This document shows, piece by piece, positions 48,105-59,128 of a stretch of 64,000 bases of DNA. The position numbers and the translations under genes are program-made. The DNA comes from Aulostomus chinensis (lineage: Eukaryota > Chordata > Actinopteri > Syngnathiformes > Aulostomidae), in NCBI GenBank assembly GCA_037954235.1, contig JBBMOA010000013.1, forward strand, positions 22,191,001-22,255,000, written 5' to 3'. Numbering within the stretch: the stretch's first letter is position 1; each line of letters starts with the position of its first letter. The notes beneath the pieces are model-generated. The model ran no database searches, had not been told where the DNA came from, and saw only the letters and a program-made list of their open reading frames with translations.

Positions 48105-48700
48105 TATCATCATCATCATCCAGCTGTCTGTGACATCACACGCCCCCTGGACGTTTAACCGGTTCTGACCTGAAGTGGACCTTTCAGCCTCAGCTGACGG
48201 GATCCAGCAGAACCCTCCAGAGCAGCAGCCGCTCCCCGAACCTGGAGGTGAGGTTCTTGGTCTTCAGCTGAATGAATGAATGAACCCCCCCCCCCCCCCT
48301 CTCTCTCCAACTGTCATTGGTCCTGTGGGTTCATTCATTGATCACACAGTTTACACACTGGACACACTTTCTTCCTCTTCTGATGTACAGAAAATAATCC
48401 ACTACCGCTCAAAGCTGTAAAACAAAAATCTCTCCGTTTCCCCACGTCTTCATATCTCATTATTTCAGAAGAACACCGGGGGCTTGAAACAGGAATATCA
48501 GGGTTTGTGTCACTTCTGTACAGGCTTGGATGAGTCGTACGGTCAGAAAACTACCAGTGTATGTCCACCTTTTGGTAAGATCCAACCCTGGGAATTTACA
48601 GCTAATCTTTGAGCAAAAATCGAATTGGTGAGATGATAAGATGAAGCTGAACAAGATGACCGCGTTTACTGCGTCCTACAATAACAGAAACATTAAAAGT
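45503..48700. other. klhl3 3' UTR and downstream gap
   Basis: The klhl3 3' UTR begins here, but no canonical AATAAA stands out in the first 2.3 kb, so its end is not set; an ATTAAA lies near 47854. Other content: a poly-T run at 46411-46436, a GAT run near 47905, an ATC array at 48067-48121, and a C run near 48286-48299. No coding gene is recognised. Confidence 0.5.
48067..48121. repeat. ATC trinucleotide array
   Basis: About 18 TCA/ATC units with one interruption (ATTATC). Confidence 0.95.
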
Positions 48701-48829
48701 AATTAATTGTCTCAAGTATCTCACTTTTTCTCTACCAGAACCATGAAAACTAGGAGCAGGAGAACCGGTGTGGAGAGTTTTTATTCTCCTGTGTTCATGT
48801 TAATGATTGCATTTTCCGCTCCCACGCCT

Positions 48830-49024
48830 GGAAGAGATTCACTCAACCTTCTCCTCCGACGGGCCACAAAGATGCAGGACAACCCCGCCCACCCAGGACA
48901 CGCTCTCTTCTCCAGCCTCCCCTCTGGTCGAGTCATGAGAGCCCGCACCAACCGGCTGAAGAACAGCTTCTTCCCCATGGCTGTGAAAAGACTGCTGCAG
49001 GGCACATGACCCCCCCCCCCCCCC

Positions 49025-49105
<81 letters not shown>

Positions 49106-49215
49106 CTACCTCCCAGCCAATGGACTACTGCACAGCTTGCTGTTTATTTATATATATATACTACTTCTGTCATATTTATATAATCATATATCATATTCAA
49201 TAAAGTGCCACGTAG
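48830..49215 (+). mobile_element. LINE 3' end (L2/Rex1-like ORF C-terminus and tail)
   Basis: From 48835 a plus-strand frame reads RDSLNLLLRRATKMQDNP, then HPGHALFSSLPSGR, then RTNRLKNSFFPMAVKRLL before a stop at 49007-49009. This matches the conserved end of fish LINE ORF2 proteins (HPxHxLFxxLPSGRR, RTxRLKNSFFPxAV). A C run, a long CA array and an AATAAA-bearing tail (near 49199) follow. The element is 5'-truncated and non-autonomous. Confidence 0.75.
49026..49103. repeat. CA microsatellite inside the LINE tail
   Basis: About 39 uninterrupted CA units following a C run, located after the LINE stop codon. Confidence 0.97.
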
Positions 49216-49395
49216 CTGCTTAAAAAAACAGAGCGACGCTGCCAAACGGAATTTCGGAACTTCTCTTCTCTCCTTCTCATCCTTTTTCATTAATGAAGAA
49301 CTAACGGTGTGTGTGTGTGTGAGATCATGAAATAAGAAAACACATTTTTTGCAGGTACAGATAAAATAGTGAGTTATTAAAAGGCAGTGCCTCCA

Positions 49396-49656
49396 GTAAA
49401 TGGACTCAATTTTACATCGCGCTTTTCTACCTTAGCGGTACTCAAAGCGCTCGCCAGTGTCGTCTCTCCAGTTCACCCATTCACACATTGATGGTGGAGG
49501 CTGCCATGCAAGGCGCCAACCTTCTCCTCAGGAGCAATTATGACTTCAGTATCTTGCTCAAGGACACCAACACGGACACCGGGGTCGAGGATCACACCAG
49601 CGAGCCTTTGGTTGCTAGACGGCCACTCTACCCTGAGCCACGCCGCCCTGTGGACG
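49396..49656 (-). mobile_element. tRNA-derived SINE, second family
   Basis: On the minus strand it starts GGCGGCGTGGCTCAGGGTAG (A-box-like GTGGCTCAGGGTAGAG) with a degenerate B-box region (GGTGTGATCC). On the plus strand the body reads TGCCATGCAAGGCGCCAACC and CATCGCGCTTTTCTACC, familiar from a common teleost repeat. Family not assigned. Confidence 0.65.
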
Positions 49657-49831
49657 ACCGTCAGCGTGGGGAGCAAAATCAGCTCAGCTCAGATTTGGTC
49701 GACTCGGAATTCTTCGAAGTTTTCAAGCAACAAGAATTCATGTAGGAACTCCTGTCAGATCGAGTTGAAGCTCTGTTTCCACGGTGACCGGTTTTCAGCA
49801 GCGCCACCTCCAGCAACAGTGGTGAAAATGC

Positions 49832-49872
<41 letters not shown>

Positions 49873-49939
49873 TAAAAAAAAAAAACAAAAACATGTACCA
49901 CAAACACTGACACAACTCATCAGCTCCTCCACGCAGACT

Positions 49940-49945
49940 TTTATT
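49940..49945 (-). terminator. Candidate polyadenylation signal of fam13b
   Basis: TTTATT on the plus strand, i.e. AATAAA on the minus strand, about 2.6 kb after the stop codon. Confidence 0.35.
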
Positions 49946-52439
49946 GTTATTATTGCTGCTTCTTCATGGCACAAATAATAGAAACAATACGTCATGTTAT
50001 TATTCATAGTCTTTTATGTTGTGGTTGGCCATGCAAGCTCACTACAGCACTGCCTCTAGGTTAGCGTCTAGCACACACAGCAACCAAATAAAAACAAGCA
50101 GGTGCCCCGCTCACTTCTACAGCTTGGGGGAGGCGGGGGGGGGGGGGGGGGGAGGGGGGGTTGTTTCCTTTTTTTTCTCTTTTCTTTCCTTTTTTTTGTT
50201 TTTTTTACAATTCATGAGTAGATACAAAATTATTATCAACACACACAGAATAATGGTTATGATAGTAATAGCAATATTAAAAAAACAAAACAAACAAAAA
50301 CCAACCAAACAAGAAAACATTGTCATGGCATCACAAAGAACCGACCAAAGGGGGCCAAACAACAAGATGTTTAAAATAATTTAGACATTTTGGACATTCA
50401 TTCCTTTGGGTGTTTTTATATACAGTATAGATATTTATATATGTATAGAAGTAGTGCTTCATTTTTAGAAATACAAATGAAAAAAAAAAACACACACACA
50501 CACACAACAGGGCTGCATTCTGGGAATGCTGTGCAAATAACATCTTTTTACATCAAACCGTCGAGACGCGACACACACTGCTCCCTCCATCTTTCAAACA
50601 CTCACACACACTCTTGGACTCATTCATAGCTTTGATCTGAACTTTGACCCCCGCAGGCGCACGTTCAGCAAGAAAAGTGTCTTATCTGCCCGCGGCGACT
50701 TTTACCAGATAGAACAGTTCTTAAAATAGAACTTCACCTAACAGCAGGTTGACTCTGGGACTTCTCGATGGCCTCAAAGACCACGAGGACAAACCTGTTG
50801 GCATTAACTGAACTTCAAGTCTGGACTTCCTCCTCCTCCTCCTCCTCACCTTCCTCACTTGTCCTCATTTAACCCGCCAGCAGGAAATGAAACGACTGCT
50901 GATTCCGCCAAAGAGAGGGTTTGTTCTTGTTTTCTCTCTTGGCTGTAAAATCGCACCCACATTCAGACCCTCAGCTCCTCAGTAGAAAACATCGACCAGC
51001 TTAAAGACAAATCTGCATTTTAAATCAGTGCTGGCAGTGTTGGCACCGCTTTTAAAGCTACAATCAAACTTCTACCGACCAGAGATGAAGAACGCCGGTT
51101 CCGACCGCCGTCGCCGGTCAGACCGGACGTTCTCCTCAGAGACCTGCTAGACCTCCGTGCAGCGAACTGAGCAACGAACGAACGAAACAAAAACAAAGGC
51201 AAAGAAGACTTTTGCACCGAGACTCTGGGGATGGGAGACATAAATGCTACGCCCTAAAATCGCTGTCAGAGATATCAGAGGATGACTTACGAATATGCGC
51301 GAATTGAGCATTTCAAACCAGCTATTTGTGCGAGAGGCTCATGGGAGGAAGAAACGCTGATAACACTTCGGCCGACTGTCCGTCTGACTGACAAATATTG
51401 CCAAAATAGAACAGAAGTCCAAGAAAATGCTGAGGAATAGAAAAAAAAGAAAAGAAAAAGAAAAGAGTCCTGAACTGAAGCGTCCAAAAAGCTTCAAGCT
51501 CACACCAAGAGTTAATACAGTTTTTTTTTTTTCTTCTTCCATTTTCCTTGTTGGAATACGACACATTTTCATTCAAGGAAAAACATGAACAGCAGTGTCT
51601 CACAATGTATATACTTCTTATTTTTTTTTGTTTTGTTTAAACAAGAACACACGCTAAGATGCTTTAAACTGGCGGATTTCTCTTAAAATCATCAGGATTC
51701 AGGAGTTAGACGACGTTAGACTAAAATAACACTCTTCCCAGTGTCCATCACTAAAAAAAAAAAGAAAAGGGGGGGGGGGTCTAAAATGTCAGTCCTCAAG
51801 CTGTCCAATGATTCCTCAGCGTGAAGGAAAAAAAAAACACAGAAAGAGAAAAAGAAAAAGTTCCTGAAAATGTGGAAAACAGTTTTTTTTTGTTTCTGTC
51901 CTCAGAAGACGAGGAAATGTAAGAAGTCTTGAGTCACGTTGGTGTGGGGGGGGGGGGGGGGGAGACGATTCCTTCTTCTTTAGCGGCCGACGGGTTCAGG
52001 CGATATGCAGGCGGTGGAGGCAGCAGTGATTGGCTGAGGCTGCCGTCGCTAATCAGCTGAAGGATGAAGCAGTGCTGCATTCATGTGACAGGAGGGCGTT
52101 GGTGAACACACACCAACCTCATGGATTAAACATGTTTTCAAACAAGATCTGAGTTCGACTGGGGTTAGAAAAGCTAGAAATGATTAACGAGGCGTTTCGA
52201 CACGTTCTGACGTACCGGCGCGTCTCTCACTGATATTTCTCTACGTCCGTGTTCTCACAACGATCTGGAACATTTGGGGAATAAAACCTGTTTACCGCTC
52301 GTGTATTAATGTACGACTTCCTGTGTTGGAACTGGCGTGTTTGGTTTTCTACCTCTAACATGAATGCAGCACATGAAGAGTCATGTCGATGAGGTCATGC
52401 CAGTCCAGTTGGGTCATCTAGGTGGTCGGTGGCTTCTTG

Positions 52440-52444
52440 CGTGT

Positions 52445-52483
<39 letters not shown>
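52440..52483. repeat. GT microsatellite
   Basis: GT array followed by a G run, just downstream of the fam13b stop on the minus strand. Confidence 0.95.
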
Positions 52484-52485
<2 letters not shown>

Positions 52486-52504
52486 GGGGGCTTGATGCTG
52501 CGGT

Positions 52505-54157
52505 CTAGATGGATTTGGAGGAATCCTGCTTGCTGATGAGGACCTCCAGGAGGCGGAGCTTAGCCTTGATTCTCTTGTACTCGCGGTACTCCTCCAGCAT
52601 GGGCACCCGGTCCTCTTTCTGAACATTTCTACGGTGGAGAAGAGACAATGAGTTCCTGACCTTCATGTCCTGACACCACCAGCACCCCCAGACCAGACCT
52701 GCCTGAGACCGGAATGTAGTCAAAGGCAAGAGGCGTGGCTGCAAATCACGTTCTACTTAGTGTTTCTGCCGACCGCCAACAGCTCATCGAAGCAACATAA
52801 CTGACGGTTAGAAGCTGTTCTAAACTACCGCGGACGAGAACACACAACATGACACCGACAGACACGCTAAGAGCTTAGAGAGTGACGGGCATGAATGAAA
52901 GCTTTATACGACGCCCTTAAACACAACGCAAAAGTAGGACTTCACTTGTGAAGAGCTCCTGTGACCCTTCGTCCTACCTGCCATTATGCTGATAGAAATC
53001 TTCCTCGAAGTCTCGGATGGTCTTCCTCAGTTTCTTCTTCTCTGCTCGGGCCTTCCACAGCTGTTCCAGTAGCTCTGGCCTGAAGGATGATGGATACATG
53101 AAGGCGCATGAGCAACACGTCTGTGAGCAGCACAGGCACACGACCAAGACTTGGACCGTGAAACAGCGAAAGCAAAAAGGAGGACAGGAAGTGAGGTCAG
53201 TGTGATCAGGAAGTGAACTAGTGTGGAGTGACGGATCAACTGTCAGATGCGTTTAACCTGATGTGTAAGCCTGAGCTGTTTAGAGGGGTGTGTGTGTGTG
53301 TATGGGTTCAGTTAAAGAGATAAGACACTGTTCTCTTCAGTCTCGTGTTCTTCCTGCTGGCATCGGCTACGTTGGCAGAGGTTTTACTTCTTCCCCCACT
53401 GCAGGGGTGGACATTAGCAGTTCAAAACACCAGCTCATCCATCGTGACACGCCTTCCATCGATTCGTGTGCCTCCACCAGGTCTTTCCAAAGCTCTTTGC
53501 TCTTGTAATCCAAACTTGGTTTGTTTCAGATGAATCAGATGTGACTTTTACAGAAATAGTCACACGTTTGTTTGATCTGCATATTCTGGAATCTGTGTTT
53601 TTTTTTTCTTTTTTAACCTGGAATAAAACTACTGGCCAGTGGTGCTGCAACCTGCTTGGGGTCTTAAATGAGAAACAAATGGACTCATTCATGAAGAGAG
53701 GGAAAAAGCTCCGTATTTTATCTGTGTGTGTGTGTGTGTGTTCTTACATTGATGAGGCGTTTGAGCTGGACAGCCGCAGGTCTAGCGCCAGCCTCCCTGA
53801 CCCCTCCTCCAGCTTGCCCCTCATCGTATCTCCCGTCTGGCTCTTATCGCTCTGTCCGTCAGGCTGGTTCTGGCTCCTCATTGGTCCATCGCTCGATGTC
53901 ATGGAGTCGATGGACATGATGACCTCAGAGCTCTGCATCTCCCCGCCGCTGCTCTCTCCTTCCTCTTCCTCCTCGTCCTCATCCTCTTCCTGCTCCTCCC
54001 TGTCATTGTCTCCTCCTGCTTTCTGCTCCTCCTCCTCCTCCTCCTCCTTGATCTCCTCCCAGAAATGGGCAGTTTCACCCTCAATGATAGGCTGGAGGGT
54101 CTGATTTCGCCTCTTACTGGAGGGAGACACCTTCGAGTGGGACAGGAGGTTATTAGG

Positions 54158-54211
<54 letters not shown>

Positions 54212-57013
54212 CAGGGAACACATTCATCTTCACATCTGGGTTTTGTATTTATACTTGTATGAGACTATATTAAGCCTGTATGATTGTGTGTGTGTGTGTG
54301 TGTGTGTGTGTCTAAGTGGGAGCTGAGGAGGTGTGTGTCATGGACTCACTGTTACAGGTGTGATGCTGACTCTGGTGAGCATCTGTTTAACCAGTCTGTA
54401 GCGGTCATAGAGAGGCTTCACCACCTGACGCTCCTCTCTGGTCACCTGGGCGTGACAGAGCTGGTTAAAATGTTTGAAAGTTCTAGAAATCATCGTTCTA
54501 GTCGGGATAAAAGGTTCAGGTCATTTACCGGCCGACCGTGCAGGCCTTCGTAGTGCAGCAGGTTCTTCTGAAGGACCGTCTTCTCACATGACAACTGCTC
54601 CTTTGTCATTTTCTACACAATGACAGACGTGGAATAGTGTTAGTGCATTTTCTAAAAGTCTCTCGACTGTCCTAGCTAGGGCCATGGGTTGATGGTTCAC
54701 CTTGATGTCATCAGGCCAACCGTCCTCCTGCCTCTTCCCTTTGACCCTGCGCTGGATCAGATCCAGTGTCTCCTCCCTGGTGGGACGCTGCCCCTTGACC
54801 TCCACCACTGCATCGGAGCTGCTCTGGTCCAGCGTGGAGCCAAAGCTCTTGGGCAGCGTGTTGCTTCGGGGGCGAGTCTGGGGGCCGAGCTCAGTCTCTG
54901 CGCGGTGTTTGGCATCTGATGGGGGTGGGAAAAAGTGATGAGGAGAGGAGTAGAGAAGGAAGAGGGATTAAGTACAAAAGAAGGGACCAAGAAAAGGAAG
55001 AGTTAAGAGACAAAACTGAGTCTAAAGCCGCTTCTACACAGCTGGATCGAGCAGGAGTACTGCAGCGATACTACACCTCGTCCTCTGAAGTCACGCACTG
55101 AGCCTATGTAAATGACTTTGCGCGCACACAGACACACACACACACACACACAGAGCTCTGTCTAGATGCAGCTGAATTTACACATCACGCCTCTGCTGTT
55201 TAACATTAGAATGTATATAAATGAACACGCCTCGTGTTGTTTGGCTCAGCGTAAACAAGCAAACAATCACGAGTCGTGTCCTTGATGAAAATGTCGAATC
55301 TCCATGTAAAAGTGGCTTCAGACAATTCTTTACTGGACAATCAGACATGCAGGAGTTTATCAGACAGCCTCCGTGGTTAATGTGAGCCACTCACAGTATG
55401 AGAAGAAAGACAAGCAGACGCAGACAACACACACTCCTAAGAAACACACGACAGCAAAGTCAGAACGCAAACACAGCAAGCAAACAGCAATTTTTAAAGA
55501 AATCTGAAAACTAAAAGCTATAAAACTGCTAAACTTACAGGCACTGCTGCAGATACCTGCTGCAAATCTGGACTAGCAGCTACAGTTTGTGACGGAAATG
55601 AAATTACTCTGTTGTTCTAGAAGCAGATGGATCGTTCGGGTTATTTAGAATGCAAACAATTTGGTTTAAATCAAAAACTAGAAACCTCTAAGCCAATTAA
55701 TTTGACTTGACTTGTGTTTTTTATGTTTTCTGAAGCCTAGACGGTTATTTAAGTGCCTCTGATAGCCACTGCAGTTATACAGGCTACTGATGAAATATTG
55801 ATAATTTCTGCGTGCTTGTGTGTGTGTGTATTTCAGTGGAATCGATTGTCTGTGTCAGAGTGCTTTGATCCGTCCGTCAGGAGGGGGACGCAGCAGCAGA
55901 GTAAACAGAGTTCCCTCCTTATATGTGAACTCTCATCCTTTATTTTGAGCCGAGTGTTAGCAGTACCTTCCCCGTGGTGATTACACTGGAATAAAATGTC
56001 CCTTTCTCAATGCCAAAACACACATCTGAACCTAAATGACAAAAATACACATTTTTGAATCAAAAACAAATGTGAGGCAATGCAGGACAGACAGAGACCC
56101 CTGTGCCAACATGCAGTTTGAACAGAAACACACCAAAACAAGGAAGCAAGATGCTCTCACAACAACGCCACCTCATTGTGACTTTCAGTACTGTATGTAG
56201 TATTGGCTACTTACTGAGTGTTTGGTACTTACTGAGGTGATATGGTCTAGAGCTCAGGCCTGAGTAGGGGTGGAGTGGGGGGGTAAGTGTGTAATGAGGA
56301 GGGGAGCAGATAGAGGAAGAGGAAGGGGCATGGTGGCGTCTGTGTGAATGGAGCAAAGCCTGGTGCCTCAGCGTGCTTCTGGGTAAAAGGTGGTGCTGGC
56401 GTCCTGGTTGGCCGATCAGTCAATCAATCAATCAATCGGTCGTTGGGCGGTAAAGAGGAGGGAGGAAAGTGGAGAGCGGATTCTCATGTTATTGTTGTTT
56501 TCAATTTGAAACAGAGAAATGTTTCCGGCCACTGCGCTCTCCTCTTCGAAGAGCGGTCACCTCGCGTGGAGGAGGTGGTCTGGTGTTGTGGGGGTTGTTC
56601 AGTATGATGAAATGATGCACAGATGGAAGAAACACCTCAAGATGCAAACATGGAACTCTTTATATGTCAGACTTCACATTCTAAAGGGTCTTGGCTAGCT
56701 TACTGGCATCTGTAATTTAACCTTCCTACAGCTTTTCAAAGACATGTACATGTAACATTTAGCATGATACAGCGTTTCACCATACCAAACTCACCCCACA
56801 GGCAATGAATGTGGGTTCACAAGGACGCACCAGCACACTGTTGGGTGGAAGCCACGCACGTGAGAGCCATGTCAACCCCTGCATGTGCGTGACTGCTTGT
56901 GTGTTAAAACAGCACACATGCCATGTTGTTACAAAGGTCAAAGGTTAGGACTGGGGGAGGGTCAAGCTGTCCAGCATGGAATATGATGGCACATAGACAC
57001 CCCGACACACCCA

Positions 57014-57061
<48 letters not shown>

Positions 57062-57186
57062 GGAGAAAGAACAAGTGGTTGTACCTTTGATCTGCCTGCG
57101 GATCTTGGTGAGGTCGGTCATCCATTTGAGAACTTTGGGGTTAGCTGCCTTGTCTCCGTGAGAGGGCTGAAGAGAGGGAGAGAGGG

Positions 57187-57217
<31 letters not shown>

Positions 57218-58797
57218 GAGAGAGAGAACTATGTGGTTTAATACACCATAAAAATTTAAACCAAGGTGTACAGTTCTTTGTGAAACAAATTTACAAAATC
57301 TTCTGGCTTCATTTGTTTTTACAAAATTTTCCAGGTCTGGAAATTAGTTTTTGAGGATTTTCATGACTGTAGGAGCAACACAAACAGAATTAATAGTAAA
57401 ACCAATCACTAAATTACATTTGTGTTTATTCAATGATCAAATAGCGTTTCAAATAGTGCTGAATAGATTTTGATTGTTGGGTTGTACAGGTATTAATTTT
57501 ACAGCTCCATTTCTAACTTTGTCATTTACCTTGTAGTTTCTCTCCTTCTCAAACTGCTCCTCAAACTGCTTGATTTTCTTCTTCAGGTGCTGAAGCTTCT
57601 TGGTGAGTTGGTGCGTCACTGAATCTCCTCCCCTCATTGCTTCTTTGGAGCCAATAGATGCTCGGCGCGGCCTGCAGGGGAGAGGATGCACGTGTGATCG
57701 CCAATATCATCCAAACATTTCAACTATGACCAAGAAACAGGGCAAACAAAAACAAACTGGATGCAGGATTTTACCTCTGTGCTTTGGTGGGTGATGTGGC
57801 GTCTGGGTCCTGCTGGAGGAAGCGCTGGGCACCGTGTGTTCCGAAGTCAAGGAATCGCCGTGCGAGAAGGTGAGGGTGAGAGCGGGAAGAAGAGGGGGAG
57901 GCATCCTGCCCTCCCTCCTCCCCCTCCTCGTCTGCATCCTCCTCTAGGGGCAGCAGGGGAAGAGGAACCATGCGACCGGCTAGCGGGGAGAGCTGAGCCT
58001 CTCCGCTCTCGTTATCGTCCTGCCAGGATTTGTAAGCAGGAACCGGATCTGGAGAGAATTAGGGGGACAAAAATCAAGAGGGGACAGTCAGAGCTACACA
58101 GAGGGCACGGAGGAGGGAAATGATTAAATCATTGCAAAGAGAGTATTCCACATGTAGTGAAATTAAATACACGCAAAAGCTGCTTTGGAGGGAGGCTGTT
58201 GAGCCAATATATTCAACAACACATTAATCTTCCTCTTCAGTAACCTGCTGACTAACTCTAGCCTGATTAATGGTATCTGGACTGTCAGCACTATGCTAAC
58301 AAGCTGAGTCACAGGGGAGGGGGGGGGGGGTGTGAAGGAGGGGTCAGAAAGATAACAAGACAAAGGTGAGGAACAGAGAAGCAGAGCCGGGGGGGGAAAG
58401 GTGTTTTCACATCCTGATCAGTTGCTGTAGCAGGAGGGATGATGAGAGGAAGAGAAAGAGCTGCTGCGTCAGATCTGATGGGAAGAAGAGTGATTTAACA
58501 TGCAGGGACTTGTTTAAAAGTTTTAAACAAGCAAATTTGAAAGAAAAAAAAACTGAGAGTAAATCACAAAAGTTTCCTTTGGCCAAACCAGCAAGCAACC
58601 ACTAGAAATGAGCTAACCTTAACCCATGAAAGGACCAAAGAGAGGATGGTTGACTGGTGGACAGGTGGGTAGATATGAAACTACTTACCATGGCCTTCCT
58701 TTTGCAGGTGCATACATGAGAAGTCTATGGGAGGGAGGTGGAGATGGGAGGGAGGTGAAGCTGTTCGGATGGAAGGACAAGATGGGAAAGAAGAGCA

Positions 58798-58832
<35 letters not shown>

Positions 58833-59047
58833 AGAAGGGACAGAAACAGTAGAGAAGACGAGCTGTGAGGTCCATTTGTCAAGATTTCACTCGCCAACAT
58901 TCATCCGGTGTGACTGTTGGGTTTAATCATGAATGGCCAGCGGCTCTGGATATTTTAACAGAGCTGCAGAGCACAAAGAGGAATGACAACATTTTGAGGA
59001 ATGCTGTTATATGAAAATAACGCAGACCACCGGGAAACATGACAGAA

Positions 59048-59128
<81 letters not shown>

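Larger units (their letters stand above)
49930..52504 (-). other. fam13b 3' UTR (inferred)
   Basis: Minus-strand sequence after the fam13b stop. A minus-strand AATAAA (TTTATT at 49940-49945 on the plus strand) would end a UTR of about 2.6 kb. It contains several runs that are C-rich on the transcript (G runs at 50126-50160 and 51948-51961 on the plus strand), A/T homopolymers, and a CA array near the stop (52440-52483). The extent is inferred from one signal. Confidence 0.4.

Noticed and set aside
48781..49101. Cys-Val repeat open frames on the minus strand
   Set aside because: These are translations of a CA microsatellite joined to antisense LINE sequence.
53899..54084. Arg-rich minus-strand frame over the fam13b acidic exon
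   Set aside because: It is a shifted frame of the fam13b exon encoding the Glu-rich run. The phase-consistent frame is the one with PIIEGETAHFWEEIKEE.
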